This document shows positions 16,557 through 26,123 of a stretch of 54,014 nucleotides of DNA, in pieces. Position numbers and translations under genes: made by a program. The stretch covers positions 1-54,014 of the forward strand of contig CAZMNF010000010.1 in assembly GCA_964567595.1 (NCBI GenBank). Reading direction: 5' to 3'. This DNA is from CAZMNF01 sp964567595 (lineage in GTDB: Bacteria; Bipolaricaulota; Bipolaricaulia; RBG-16-55-9). The notes under the pieces were generated by a model, which ran no database searches, was not told the DNA's origin, and was given only the letters and a program-made list of their open reading frames with translations. The stretch's first letter is position 1. Every line of letters starts with the position of its first letter.

Positions 16557-17939
16557 TCAATCGATGACCTTGCGCTGCCACGACCCCGTGGCGAACAGGC
16601 CCAAGGCGATGGCGGCCGCGGCCACGTTGCTCGCCATCATGCCGTACCAGACGCCCGTGGCGCCCATTTCCCAGACCAGCGCAAACAGCGCGCACAACGG
16701 GACGCGCAGTGCCCACAGTCGAGTAAGGCCCATGATCATGGTCGGGACGTTGTGCCCAGACCCGCGAAACACGGCTTCAATGGCGACAAAGACGCCGAAG
16801 AACGGCAGTCCCCAGGCGAAGATCCCCATGAACTCCACGCCCGCGGCAATGACGTCCTCGCGCCCCGGAATAAAGGCCGCCATGAGCGGGGCGCGGAGGA
16901 GCCAGATGATCGTCGCCTCGACCGCCAACAGCCCGAACATAAACGCCATGCCCCGCCTAACGGCCGTCCAGGCCCGCTCGAGCATGTCGGCGCCCAGGCT
17001 CTGGCCCAAGATCGTCGTCAGCCCGACGCCGAGCCCGTGCATCGCGATGAAGAGCAGCCCGAAGATGCGGTCGCCGATCCCGTAGGCCGCCAGCGCGACC
17101 GTCGCGTTCGGCACCCGGCCGATGATCGCCATGAGCACGACGAAGCCGAAGGCCGTTCCCGATTGCCCCACGGCGGCCGGCAGGCCGATCGAGGTGATCT
17201 TGCGGAACCACTTCCATTGGGGGCGGACTTGTGTCGGGATGAGGCGGATCCCCTTGGTCCCGCGCACCAACAGGCCCAACGCAAGCACCGCGGCCGTTCC
17301 CTGGCTCGTCACGGTCGCAATGGCAGCGCCCAAAAGCCCGAGCGACGGGAAGGGGCCGAGGCCGAAGATGAGCGCGGGATCGAGAAGGAGATTGAGCGCA
17401 ACGCCCGTGCTGTTGACGAGCATCGGCGTGACGGTGTCGCCGTAGGCCGACAGCGAGAACTGGAACAGAAACGGCACGCCCAACAGCGGCAGGCCGAGGA
17501 AGATGACCCGGATGTAGAGCGAGGCCTGATCCGTGACGGCCCCCTCGGTCACGAGCAGCGGCAGCAGCTTGGGCGCAAGCACGAAGCCGGCCGCGGCCAT
17601 GGCGACGCCCGCCGTGACCAGAAACGCAAAGATCTGGGTCAGGGCAACGTTGGCCTCGTCGTGGCGCTGCGCGCCCGTGTACTGGCCGATGAGCGCGCTG
17701 GCCGCCGCGCCGCTCAGCCCGGCCACGAACGAGATCAGCAGCCAGACGACCGGCCAGGAGACCTGAATGGCGGCGACCGATGGCCCGCTCGTCTCCGGGG
17801 GCAGGTGGCCGATCCAGAAGGCATCGGCCAGGTTGTAGAGCGCTTGGAGCAGGCTCGTGACCATGGCGGGCCAGCCGAGGCGCACCATGGTGCGCACCAG
17901 CGGCCCGTGCAGGATCTGCTCGGTGGAGACGCGAGCCAT
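16557..17939 (-). CDS. MATE family efflux transporter
   Basis: 460-residue multidrug and toxic compound extrusion transporter with 12 predicted membrane segments in two homologous bundles. The N-terminus (P-L-V-R-T-M-V-R-L-G-W-P-A-M) and the G-Q-Y-T-G-A-Q-R segment are typical of bacterial MATE proteins. It would export cationic compounds using a Na+ or H+ gradient; the substrate is unknown. The stop lies 51 bp upstream of pgsA. No convincing promoter was seen in the 111 bp before the ATG. Confidence 0.9.
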   Translation of the reverse strand: MARVSTEQILHGPLVRTMVRLGWPAMVTSLLQALYNLADAFWIGHLPPETSGPSVAAIQVSWPVVWLLISFVAGLSGAAASALIGQYTGAQRHDEANVALTQIFAFLVTAGVAMAAAGFVLAPKLLPLLVTEGAVTDQASLYIRVIFLGLPLLGVPFLFQFSLSAYGDTVTPMLVNSTGVALNLLLDPALIFGLGPFPSLGLLGAAIATVTSQGTAAVLALGLLVRGTKGIRLIPTQVRPQWKWFRKITSIGLPAAVGQSGTAFGFVVLMAIIGRVPNATVALAAYGIGDRIFGLLFIAMHGLGVGLTTILGQSLGADMLERAWTAVRRGMAFMFGLLAVEATIIWLLRAPLMAAFIPGREDVIAAGVEFMGIFAWGLPFFGVFVAIEAVFRGSGHNVPTMIMGLTRLWALRVPLCALFALVWEMGATGVWYGMMASNVAAAAIALGLFATGSWQRKVID

Positions 17940-18050
17940 TCAGGCGTCGTCTTCCGCGCTCACGGCTGGCCCATTTGTCGCCATGTCCGGGTCGTCATGC
18001 TGATTCCGTTTGGGTTCCTTGATCGCCAAAGGAGCTATTCCGACAACCCC

Positions 18051-20963
18051 TTAGAACAGCTGCGGCAGCTGGACGTCCAGATACGCCCGCGGTCGGTCCT
18101 CGCCGAGGCCTTGGCCGATGCCGCCGACAAGGGCAACCGAGGAGCGATACCCGAGCGTCAGCGACACCTGCAGCTGCGCGCCGTAGCCGATCCGGACGTC
18201 CTTCGGGTTGAGCGTGTCGCCGGCCATGCCGGCGTCGACAAAGACGCCGCCGCCGACCTCATCCACGAGCACGGGGCGGCTGTTCACGGTTCGGTCCACC
18301 TGGAACAGCGGGAAGTCGTATTGGACGCTGGCCGTCACGGCCTGTTGGCCCTGGGCGACCGACGGGCCGAATCCGCGAACGGTGAAGCCACCGCCGGTCA
18401 TGGGGGCCGCCAACGTCGGGCCACCAAGGGCGAAACGTTCGGCGTCGTGCGGGCTGTCCGTCCAGCCGCCGCGCACGTCCAACGACACGCGGTGCGTCTC
18501 GGCGAGGGGAAGTCGAACGGCCTCGCTCCAACTCAACGTCAGGCGCTGGTACCATTCGCCGAGCGTCTCCACGTTGATCAACTCACCCGAGATCGACACG
18601 TTCGAACTGTGAGCAAACCGCTCGCTCCGATGGGCCGCATCGTAGATGTACTGGCCGGACAGCGTGGTCGTCGTGCGAGTCGAGGACGACGTGGACGCGT
18701 CAGCCCCGTTCTCTGACGATCTATTCGGTGACGAATCGGCCTCGGATGAACTTTCGCCCGATGAGCCTCCATTGGTGGAGGCCGCTCGCTTGACGAGGCG
18801 TCGGTACCCGAGGTTCACGGTCTGATTGCGATCCGAGGACACCTCCAACGGCACCGTGGCGTCAAGCCCGACCGACGTCCGCGCGCGATTCCCGCTGGCG
18901 CTGACCGTTAGCGGCAGCGAGCCGTTGTTCTGATAGCTGAGCGCGTAGACCGGTCGTTCCGACTGGAGATCCCACCCGAGGGTCGCGCTGTAGGCATGAG
19001 TCAAGAGCGGATCGGTCCCCATCGTCATGACGCCGAACCCGCCTTGGAGGGGCGTCGGTATCCAGAGCTTCGGGGTCATCAGCGGAATCGGATCGTAGGG
19101 CTGGGGCTCGCCGCCGTGCGTGGGATAGCCATCCCAGGCCGGAACGTCGGTCTGGGGCAGCTCGACGGGCCGCCATTGCTCGGGCTGGAGCGGGAGTCGC
19201 GCAACGTCGTAGCCATCGCCGTCGTAGCCGAGGTACGCCAGCGACCGCCCATCGGGCGAGACCGTCGGCGCGAACGCGCCGCTCATCGCGTTGGTGATCC
19301 GGAAGCTCTCGCCGCTGTCAACATCAATCGCGAACAGGTCGTCGCGGCGCTCCAGATCGGAATTGAACACGACGTACTGCCCCTCGGGCGACCAGGCCGG
19401 ATCGCTGTCCTCGTTCGCGTTCTGGGTCAGCGCCGTCAACTCGCCGCCGTCGGCGGGCATGGTGTAGATGTCCTGATAGCCGCCGGGGCGCCAGAGCGCC
19501 AGCGCGATCCGCTCGCCATCGGGGGAGACCGACAGCGACTGGATCACCGCGCCCATGTCGGCGAAGTTCCGGACCGTTCGGGTCTCGCCGGAGGCCATGT
19601 CGCGAGCCATGAGTGCGCTCTGGCCGGCATGGTTGGCTTGTTTGGCGTAGTAGAGCGTCTCCCCATCGGGCGAGAACGCCGGACTGTAAGCGCGTTCGCC
19701 GTGGGTCAGACGCTCGGGCTCGGATGACTCGATCTCGGCGCCGTCCGTCTGCACGCTCACCCGATAGAGGTCGCTACGAATGGAACGCCGGTCGACGGGT
19801 TCACGCCGGGAGAAGACGAGCGTCTGGCCGTCGGGCGACCAGGCCGGGTCGCTCGCCGCCCCGGCGACGATTTCCGTGTCGTGCGTCCCGTCCGACCGCA
19901 CGACGCGCAGGCCGTTGCGGCTCGGGTCGCTGTGCGTGTAGGCGATCAGGTCCTGCGACGACCAAGCCGGATCATCCGTGGAGAATCCGTGATCGGTAAG
20001 GCTGCGACCCGTGAGCACGCCCGCTTCCCGGATCGATCGGATCTCGGGCACAAACTGCGTGCGGAGCCAGTCCGTAAAGTTGGCGTACATCGTTTCGGGG
20101 GAGACGCCGAAGGCCTCTTGGGTGATCTCGCTGAACTTCGGCCCCATGCCGAACAGGGCGGAGATTTGCAGCGGCTTGTCCGCGTTCGCGTCGGTAAATC
20201 GCTGCAGCGCGTCGTCGCCGTGCGTCTCCTCGAGGTATGCCATCAGCCAGGCACTGTAGTTGTAGACGAGCTGGCCGAGCGACGGCCACTCGTTCCGCGC
20301 GTTGAACCCTCGAATTTCCGCCCACGTGGGGAAGTCGTTGTCCAGCACCATCTGGCGGATCATCATGCGCGTGCGGCTGTCGTTCAGGCGTGACTCCTCG
20401 ACGATCTCGTGCTTTTCGTAGACCGCAAGCCCTTCCACGAACGGAATCGGTTTGACGGCGTTCGGCGTAATGATGTTGCCGAACAACCGCTCGAGCAGAT
20501 CGTGAATGCCGCGGGTCTGCCGCTGTTCAACCGCGTGGACGAGCTCGTGGGTGACCAGCGTCGTCCACAAGAACTCGGGTCGGACGTTGAAAATCTCCGA
20601 GAGTTCGCGATGCGAGGCGAAAATCGCCACCTGATCCGAGACGGGGTTGCTGAAACCGTTGGGGAAGTCGAACGGATCGGTCAACACTAGATCGATCGTC
20701 GCGGGCGCCTCGCCGAACTCGTCCCGCAGTCGGGTGTAGGCGTCTTCCGCCAAGGACGAGACCTGGCGGGCGACGCCCTCGAGGCCGTTGTGGAAGTGAA
20801 TCCGGAAGTGTTCCGTCGTCAGCGTCCGCCACTCGAGATCGGCGTCGAAGTCCAAGCTGGCCGGGCCAATTTGGGCCGAGGCGGCCGAGCCGAATGCCAC
20901 CGCGCAGATGGCGGCAATCAGGATCGCGCCTAGGCATTGTCGATGCCACATCGGAGCCATCAT
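18051..20963 (-). CDS. Outer-membrane fusion: peptidase-MA-like domain, PD40 propeller, Omp85-like barrel
   Basis: 970-residue exported protein with an N-terminal signal peptide (cleavage likely near A-S-A-Q, about residue 31). Residues 45-320 look like a gluzincin metallopeptidase (peptidase MA type): H139-E-L-V-H143 and a downstream E177 in F-V-E-G-L-A-V-Y. About 330-620 holds six PD40/TolB-like repeats (S-P-D-G pattern), enough for a six-bladed propeller. After a Ser-rich linker near 745-775, the C-terminal third resembles a BamA/TamA surface-antigen barrel with G-G-x-x-x-x-R-G-F and ends in Phe. Probably a surface or periplasmic protease tied to the outer membrane; substrate unknown. The ATG has GAGGAGGG directly upstream, so the ATG at 20960 is also possible. 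Confidence 0.8.
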   Translation of the reverse strand: MMAPMWHRQCLGAILIAAICAVAFGSAASAQIGPASLDFDADLEWRTLTTEHFRIHFHNGLEGVARQVSSLAEDAYTRLRDEFGEAPATIDLVLTDPFDFPNGFSNPVSDQVAIFASHRELSEIFNVRPEFLWTTLVTHELVHAVEQRQTRGIHDLLERLFGNIITPNAVKPIPFVEGLAVYEKHEIVEESRLNDSRTRMMIRQMVLDNDFPTWAEIRGFNARNEWPSLGQLVYNYSAWLMAYLEETHGDDALQRFTDANADKPLQISALFGMGPKFSEITQEAFGVSPETMYANFTDWLRTQFVPEIRSIREAGVLTGRSLTDHGFSTDDPAWSSQDLIAYTHSDPSRNGLRVVRSDGTHDTEIVAGAASDPAWSPDGQTLVFSRREPVDRRSIRSDLYRVSVQTDGAEIESSEPERLTHGERAYSPAFSPDGETLYYAKQANHAGQSALMARDMASGETRTVRNFADMGAVIQSLSVSPDGERIALALWRPGGYQDIYTMPADGGELTALTQNANEDSDPAWSPEGQYVVFNSDLERRDDLFAIDVDSGESFRITNAMSGAFAPTVSPDGRSLAYLGYDGDGYDVARLPLQPEQWRPVELPQTDVPAWDGYPTHGGEPQPYDPIPLMTPKLWIPTPLQGGFGVMTMGTDPLLTHAYSATLGWDLQSERPVYALSYQNNGSLPLTVSASGNRARTSVGLDATVPLEVSSDRNQTVNLGYRRLVKRAASTNGGSSGESSSEADSSPNRSSENGADASTSSSTRTTTTLSGQYIYDAAHRSERFAHSSNVSISGELINVETLGEWYQRLTLSWSEAVRLPLAETHRVSLDVRGGWTDSPHDAERFALGGPTLAAPMTGGGFTVRGFGPSVAQGQQAVTASVQYDFPLFQVDRTVNSRPVLVDEVGGGVFVDAGMAGDTLNPKDVRIGYGAQLQVSLTLGYRSSVALVGGIGQGLGEDRPRAYLDVQLPQLF

Positions 20964-21055
20964 TCCCTCCTCTGGTTGTTCATGTTCTCAGCCTAGTCGT
21001 GAGATAACGTTGAGCTCGCGACGTCGGGAGGGCTCGTCGTTGACGAGCGAGCCCC

Positions 21056-22120
21056 TCAGAAGTTCAGGTTGAACCGCGTTGAGCCGTCCTGAGGCACCAC
21101 GAGTTGGGCCTTCACGGAGACGTTCTGCACGCTTAACGTGAGCGACGCGGTCCAACTGAAGCCCATCTCCGAGGTCCACTCCGTCTCGACATCGCCCGGT
21201 GGATCCGCTTGTTGCGCGCCCGTCGTTTCCGAGGACCCGTTGGGCGATTCGCCCTCGGCTTCCGATCGTTGGTCCGCGTTGGCGACGTGGACGCCGACGT
21301 CGCCGCGCAGCGTCAGCGGCATCTCGGTCGGCACGGCACTCGACAGCCCTTGCGGCAACGGGAGCGGGATGGCCGTCTCGTACATGGGAAAGGAGCGGCT
21401 CAACGTCAGCTGCCAATAGCGCTGCCCCGTGAGCGGCCCCCCAAGACCGGGGACGCCGGTGGTGAACTCGAATCCGGCGAGGTCCGCCGCGTTGGTGAGC
21501 GAGCCGTAGCGGACGTCGGCATTGAAGCCATCGAGCGACAGGCCGACCGAGCCCGTGTTGGACTGGAACGTCTGCCCGGGGGTGGCCCCGTCCATGAGCG
21601 CCCCGACGGTCATGACCGAACTCGTGCGGACTCGGACGCCGTGGGCCAAGTCGAACGAGGTCCCCGAATCCAGCCGAACGTAGCCGACGTCGCGATCGGG
21701 GTGATCGTCTCGGCCCCAGAGCGAGCCGAAAAAGCCCAACGCTCGCGTCTCGCCGAAGCTGAGGCCGAGCTCGACGCCGCGTTGCCCCTCGCGCCCGAGA
21801 ATGGGGCTGCTGGGCCAGTCGACGACCGCCAAGCTCGGGTTGCCGACGCGTTGATCGATCACCGGGATCGTAAGGCCGGTTGTCACTTCCAACCCGGCCT
21901 GGTAGCGGATGCGTCCGCTTTCGATGCCGTAAGCCGCCGCCGCCCGCGGCTTCCACAGGTCGTTGATGGCGGGCAGGTCCGTATCGAGGCCGACGAGCCG
22001 ACCGTCCTTGCTCGTGGTGGTGTAGACCGGGCTGACCGGCTGGGCTTGTCCGAGCTCGCTCGCCCCACTGACGGCCAACCCGAACGCCAACAGCGCAATC
22101 ATGACACGTCGTTTGCTCAC
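21056..22120 (-). CDS. Predicted outer-membrane beta-barrel protein of unknown family
   Basis: 354 residues with a signal peptide (M-S-K-R-R, a hydrophobic stretch, cleavage near G-Q-A-Q) and many alternating strands. The C-terminus is R-F-N-L-N-F, the terminal aromatic expected of an outer-membrane insertion signal. A disordered segment rich in Ser, Glu and Pro lies near 290-325, probably a loop. I do not recognise the family. The start is GTG at 22120 with GGAGGTGG 6 nt upstream. It lies 92 bp upstream of the protease-propeller-barrel gene, in the same direction and with no promoter visible in between, so the two are probably cotranscribed and may work together. Confidence 0.65.
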   Translation of the reverse strand: MSKRRVMIALLAFGLAVSGASELGQAQPVSPVYTTTSKDGRLVGLDTDLPAINDLWKPRAAAAYGIESGRIRYQAGLEVTTGLTIPVIDQRVGNPSLAVVDWPSSPILGREGQRGVELGLSFGETRALGFFGSLWGRDDHPDRDVGYVRLDSGTSFDLAHGVRVRTSSVMTVGALMDGATPGQTFQSNTGSVGLSLDGFNADVRYGSLTNAADLAGFEFTTGVPGLGGPLTGQRYWQLTLSRSFPMYETAIPLPLPQGLSSAVPTEMPLTLRGDVGVHVANADQRSEAEGESPNGSSETTGAQQADPPGDVETEWTSEMGFSWTASLTLSVQNVSVKAQLVVPQDGSTRFNLNF

Positions 22121-22141
22121 GGGAATCCACCTCCGAACGCC

Positions 22142-22170
22142 ATTCTAGACCACGCATAGCGCGGCGTCAT
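22142..22170 (-). promoter_or_regulatory. Promoter of the outer-membrane protein pair
   Basis: ATGACG (22165-22170), a 17-nt spacer and TAGAAT (22142-22147) precede the GTG at 22120, leaving a leader of about 15 nt that contains GGAGGTGG. The rest of the 22121-22489 gap holds one strong hairpin and otherwise nothing I recognise. Confidence 0.55.
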
Positions 22171-22329
22171 CCGTCACATCCGTACGATCGATGAGAGTCT
22201 CATCCGAGGTGGCTATTGACCACTGCACAAGTAGGGTGACTCAATGTCCGCAAGTTTCCCCCACGTCGCAGCCAACGCTTAACCCTTCTTTCGCAGCGGT
22301 CAGTAAAGCTGGCGTCGCTCGTCGAATTG

Positions 22330-22355
22330 CCGGGAGCCGTTCCCTCGGCTCTCGG
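22330..22355 (-). terminator. Strong hairpin between the macro-domain and outer-membrane genes
   Basis: A 10-bp stem (CCGGGAGCCG / CGGCTCTCGG, one G-T pair) closes a 6-nt loop. It lies about 135 bp past the macro-domain stop. The minus strand after it has only a short AT run (caattcg), so intrinsic termination is uncertain; a structured 3' UTR or binding site is possible. Half the stem (GGGAGCCG) recurs as a direct repeat near 22386. Confidence 0.4.
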
Positions 22356-22489
22356 ACGCTTCAGACGGTCCGTTATCAGGCTCGAGGGAGCCGATCGCAG
22401 CAAAACGTCGGAATCAATCAGAGGTCCGGCGCATTGGTAGCTCGGGACAAATCCAGACGACACTGGATTCGACGCGGAATGTTGGCCCG

Positions 22490-23032
22490 CTATTCCATCG
22501 CTTCGCGGAGCAGTTGCTCGTGGATTTCCAAATCTTGAGCCGAAAAGAGGACAAATCGGACGAACTGCACGCTTGCAAGCGAAGGGGCCATCTCCCGGAT
22601 CGTGGCGAACGCGATGCGAGCCGCATCCGGCGTGGGATAGTCGAACGCGCCCGTGGAGATTGCCGGAAATGCGATCGAGGAGAGCCCGTTCTGCTCGGCC
22701 AGTTCGAGGGCCCGTCGATAGCAGTTGGCCAACAGCTCGTCGGCCGGCTCGTCGCGCCCGTAGACCGGGCCAAGGCAGTGGATGACGTGGGGATTCGGCA
22801 AGTTCTGGCCGCTCGTGATGACCGCCTCGCCCGGCCCGATGGGGGCCAGCGGACGGCACTCCTCGGCCAGTTCCGGGCCGGCTGCGCGATGGATGGCGCC
22901 GGCGACGCCGCCCCCTATCTCCAACTGCGCATTGGCTGCATTGACAACCGCCTCGACGTCCGGCTGATTGGCGATGTCACCCTGGATCAACTCAATGCGG
23001 ACGCCGTCGAACGTCGTCTCCATCGCGAACAT
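22490..23032 (-). CDS. Macro-domain ADP-ribose hydrolase
   Basis: 180-residue single macro domain of the MacroD/YmdB type, which binds ADP-ribose and removes it from proteins or hydrolyses O-acetyl-ADP-ribose. Signature elements are N-A-A-N-A-Q-L-E-I-G-G-G-V-A-G-A-I-H and S-T-G-A-F-D-Y-P. Two ATGs (23032 and 23023) are possible; GGGGGG precedes the first. A TATACT -10 box lies at 23049-23054 but lacks a clear -35. It sits downstream of PEP carboxylase on the same strand, with no evident functional tie. Confidence 0.88.
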   Translation of the reverse strand: MFAMETTFDGVRIELIQGDIANQPDVEAVVNAANAQLEIGGGVAGAIHRAAGPELAEECRPLAPIGPGEAVITSGQNLPNPHVIHCLGPVYGRDEPADELLANCYRRALELAEQNGLSSIAFPAISTGAFDYPTPDAARIAFATIREMAPSLASVQFVRFVLFSAQDLEIHEQLLREAME

Positions 23033-23116
23033 CCCCCCTGGATGTCCCAGTATAGCCCCCAGAGGCCTTGCGTCGCCGAAGGCTGTCCGCCCGCTCGGGG
23101 GCGTATGTCGGCATCG

Positions 23117-25867
23117 CTAACCCGTATTGCGCAGCCCGGCCGCAATGCCGTTGAGCGACAGGAGAACGGCACCGCGCAGCTCGGCGTCGACGTCCGACGA
23201 GGTCGCTGCCGACTGGAGCCGCTTCATCAGCTCAACCTGCAGGAAGTTGAGCGGGTCGATGTAGGGATTGCGGCGCCGGATGCTGTGCTGCAGCCAGGCT
23301 TCGTTGTCGAGCAGCGCCGACTGGCCCGTAATTGTCAAGATCGCGTCCTCCGTCCGGCGATACTCGGCTTCGATCGCGTCAATCACCGGAGCCTCCTCGT
23401 CACGAGCCAGCGTGGCGTAGCGCCGCATGATGGTCAGGTCGGCTTGGCAGAGGCTGAGCTGCGCGTTGTCGATGAGCGTGCGGAAGAAGGGCCACTCCGC
23501 ATACATCCGTTCCAGCTGCTCGGACCCGTCGGTGGAGCGGCCCTGTAACTCGCTCTGGAGCGCGTGCCCGACCCCGTACCAGCCGGGCAGCCCCACGCGA
23601 GCTTGCGTCCAGGCGAAGACCCAGGGGATCGCGCGCAGATCCTCGATGCGCTCGCTCCCCTTGCGACGCGACGGGCGGGAGCCGATGTTGAGCTCGTCGA
23701 TGTGGTCGATCGGAGTCAACCGATGGAACGCCTCGACGAACTCGGGCCGATCCACGAGATCGCGATAGGCGTCGTAAGCCCGATTGGCGAGCGCTTCCAG
23801 TCTGGGGAGCCATGCCGCCAATTGGTCGGATTCGGGCTCCTCCTGCCCCGACAGCAGCACGGCGTGCACGATCTGCTCCAGGTGGCGATGGGCGATCTCC
23901 GCGTCCGCGTAGCGATCGCTGATAACCTCGCCCTGCTCGGTCAGCTTCAAACGGCCCTGCAGCGACTCCGCGGGCTGCGCGCGAATGGCCCGATTGGCCG
24001 GGCCGCCGCCGCGGCCGACCGAGCCGCCCCGACCGTGGAACAGCGTCAGCTCGACGTCGTGACGCTCGCAGACGCGGGCGATCTCCTGCTGAGCCCGATA
24101 GAGCGCCCAGTTCGCTTCCAGGTAGCCGCCGTCCTTGTTGGAGTCGCTGTAGCCGATCATGACTTCCTGGTGGTCGCCGCGCTTCGCCAAGTGGTCGCGG
24201 TATTCGGGGATCCGGAAGAGCGCGTCGAGCACCTGCGGCGCATGGCTCAAATCCTCGATCGTCTCGAACAACGGGGCGATATCCAGCCGGCCGAACAGCG
24301 CCGCGTCCGAGGCCAACAAGAGGATCTCGAGCACGTCGCTCGTGTCCTCGGTCATGCTGATGACATAGCTCCCGATGGCGTGAGGCGCAATTCGATCCTT
24401 GGCATGGCGCGCCAACCGCACGAGCCTCACCAAATCGTTGGTCCCGTCGCTGAAGTGCAACTCGGCGGTCAGGGGACGGGGGCTCGCGATCTCACGACGG
24501 AGCAGCTCCACACGATCCTCAACGGATTGGGCGGTATAATCGTCGATCAATTCATAATATTCCAAGATTTCGGCGACGGCGTCGTGATGGCGATGGGCAT
24601 GCTGTCGCAGATCCAGCTCTGCCACGTGGAAGCCGAAGGCCTGGACCCGTCGGATCAGCCGAGCGACGGCCCCTTCGGCCAAGGCGGTCGCCTGATGGCC
24701 GCTCAAGCTCTCCCGGACCAGCTCGAGGTCGGCCAAGAACGCCTGGGCGTTCGCATAGGCCGCCGGATCCGGTCCGCGTTCGGCCAAGGGGTGCGCGACG
24801 TGCCGTTGCGTCGCCGCGATGCGCTCGGCCATTAGGGTGACTTTCTGCCGATACGGCTCGAGCTGGAAGCGCTCACAGATCGCCTCGCCACGCTCGCCGA
24901 GCCTTTCACGATCCGCGTCGATGCTGGCGTCCAGCTCCTCGGAGATCGTGACGTAAGTGCGGGCCATGCTGAGGTCGTGCCCCAAGGCGTCGAGATCGTC
25001 GGCGTAGCGCGCGAGCGCAAGCTCCTGGTGCATCCGCAGCGTGGCTTCCGTGGTGGCCGCGTCGACGTTCGGGTTCCCGTCGCGATCGCCGCCGATCCAC
25101 GAGCCGAAGCGCAACACGGGCCCCACCTCGAAGGACGCGTCGGGATAGTGACGCGCCAGGGCCGACTCGAGCTCGTGGTAAATGCGCGGCACGACGTCGA
25201 ACAGCGTCGTGTCGAAGAAGTAGAGCCCGTTGTGGACCTCGTCCCAAACCGTGGGTCGACGATCGCGCGTCTCGTCGGTCTGCCACAGCGCCGTGATGAG
25301 CTCGCGCAGTCGATGCTTGCGTTCAGCGACTTCGGGCGGCGTCAGCGCCGTGCGGTCCCGCTCGTCGAGGATGTCGCCGATAGCCCGCTGTTTTTCCAGG
25401 ATGGTCCGTCGCTTGGCCTCGGTCGGATGCGCCGTGAAGACGGGCTTGATGAGCAGGTGCGCCAGACGATCTCGAACCGCCTCGGCCGAGGCGCCGGCCC
25501 GTTTTAACCGCGCAACCGCGTCGTCGACGGTCTCGCGCATCGGCTCGCCGTCTTCGTGTGCCTCGGACAGGCGATGGCGGAGCACGCGAACGCGGTGATT
25601 CTCCTCGGCCAGGTTGATGAGCTGGAAATAGACGGTAAACGCCTTCAGCACCGAGCGCGTCTGCGCCAGATCGTGCACCAGTTCAGCCATGTGCTCGGCC
25701 ATGTGGGCTTCGGCTTCGGCGTCGCCCGCGCGAAGCGACTTGGTGGTGCTGCGGATCTCCTCAATAAGGTCGAAGAGATCCCGGCCCTCTTGGGCGATGA
25801 TCGTCTCGCCGAGCATATCGCCGAGCAGGCGTACCGTCGCGCTCAGTTGGCTCTGCGGGTCGCTCAT
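23117..25867 (-). CDS. ppc: Phosphoenolpyruvate carboxylase
   Basis: Carboxylates phosphoenolpyruvate with bicarbonate to oxaloacetate, refilling the TCA cycle. From the ATG at 25867 the protein has 916 residues, the usual length. A longer upstream frame of about 110 codons is ignored because it resembles no family N-terminus, while M-S-D-P-Q-S starts the normal fold. Motifs: T-A-H-P-T-E-A with the catalytic His, G-S-W-I-G-G-D-R-D-G-N-P, G-Y-S-D-S-N-K-D-G-G, F-H-G-R-G-G-S-V-G-R-G-G-G-P, and the C-terminal N-T-G that completes the active site. A -10-like TAGAAT is at 25890-25895. The protein feeds the same cycle as sucABlpd. Confidence 0.95.
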   Translation of the reverse strand: MSDPQSQLSATVRLLGDMLGETIIAQEGRDLFDLIEEIRSTTKSLRAGDAEAEAHMAEHMAELVHDLAQTRSVLKAFTVYFQLINLAEENHRVRVLRHRLSEAHEDGEPMRETVDDAVARLKRAGASAEAVRDRLAHLLIKPVFTAHPTEAKRRTILEKQRAIGDILDERDRTALTPPEVAERKHRLRELITALWQTDETRDRRPTVWDEVHNGLYFFDTTLFDVVPRIYHELESALARHYPDASFEVGPVLRFGSWIGGDRDGNPNVDAATTEATLRMHQELALARYADDLDALGHDLSMARTYVTISEELDASIDADRERLGERGEAICERFQLEPYRQKVTLMAERIAATQRHVAHPLAERGPDPAAYANAQAFLADLELVRESLSGHQATALAEGAVARLIRRVQAFGFHVAELDLRQHAHRHHDAVAEILEYYELIDDYTAQSVEDRVELLRREIASPRPLTAELHFSDGTNDLVRLVRLARHAKDRIAPHAIGSYVISMTEDTSDVLEILLLASDAALFGRLDIAPLFETIEDLSHAPQVLDALFRIPEYRDHLAKRGDHQEVMIGYSDSNKDGGYLEANWALYRAQQEIARVCERHDVELTLFHGRGGSVGRGGGPANRAIRAQPAESLQGRLKLTEQGEVISDRYADAEIAHRHLEQIVHAVLLSGQEEPESDQLAAWLPRLEALANRAYDAYRDLVDRPEFVEAFHRLTPIDHIDELNIGSRPSRRKGSERIEDLRAIPWVFAWTQARVGLPGWYGVGHALQSELQGRSTDGSEQLERMYAEWPFFRTLIDNAQLSLCQADLTIMRRYATLARDEEAPVIDAIEAEYRRTEDAILTITGQSALLDNEAWLQHSIRRRNPYIDPLNFLQVELMKRLQSAATSSDVDAELRGAVLLSLNGIAAGLRNTG

Positions 25868-26123
25868 GGGAAGATCCTTTCGGCTCTCGATTCTAAGGAA
25901 CACGCGCGCGACGGGACCCGATGATAAGCGCAGCGACGGATGGCGTCCACGAGCCGTATCGCAACCCAGCGAAAGGTGTCTATCCTGGATCGAGCAGGGC
26001 GGACGCTTTGCGGGGACAGTAGACGGTTGCGCGAAACCTCGCCCGTGCCACGATCGTAGATGAGGGCGTCGAGCTGTTCCGAAGCGAGGAACGATGCCGT
26101 TCGAGAATCGGAAGGAGGAGACC

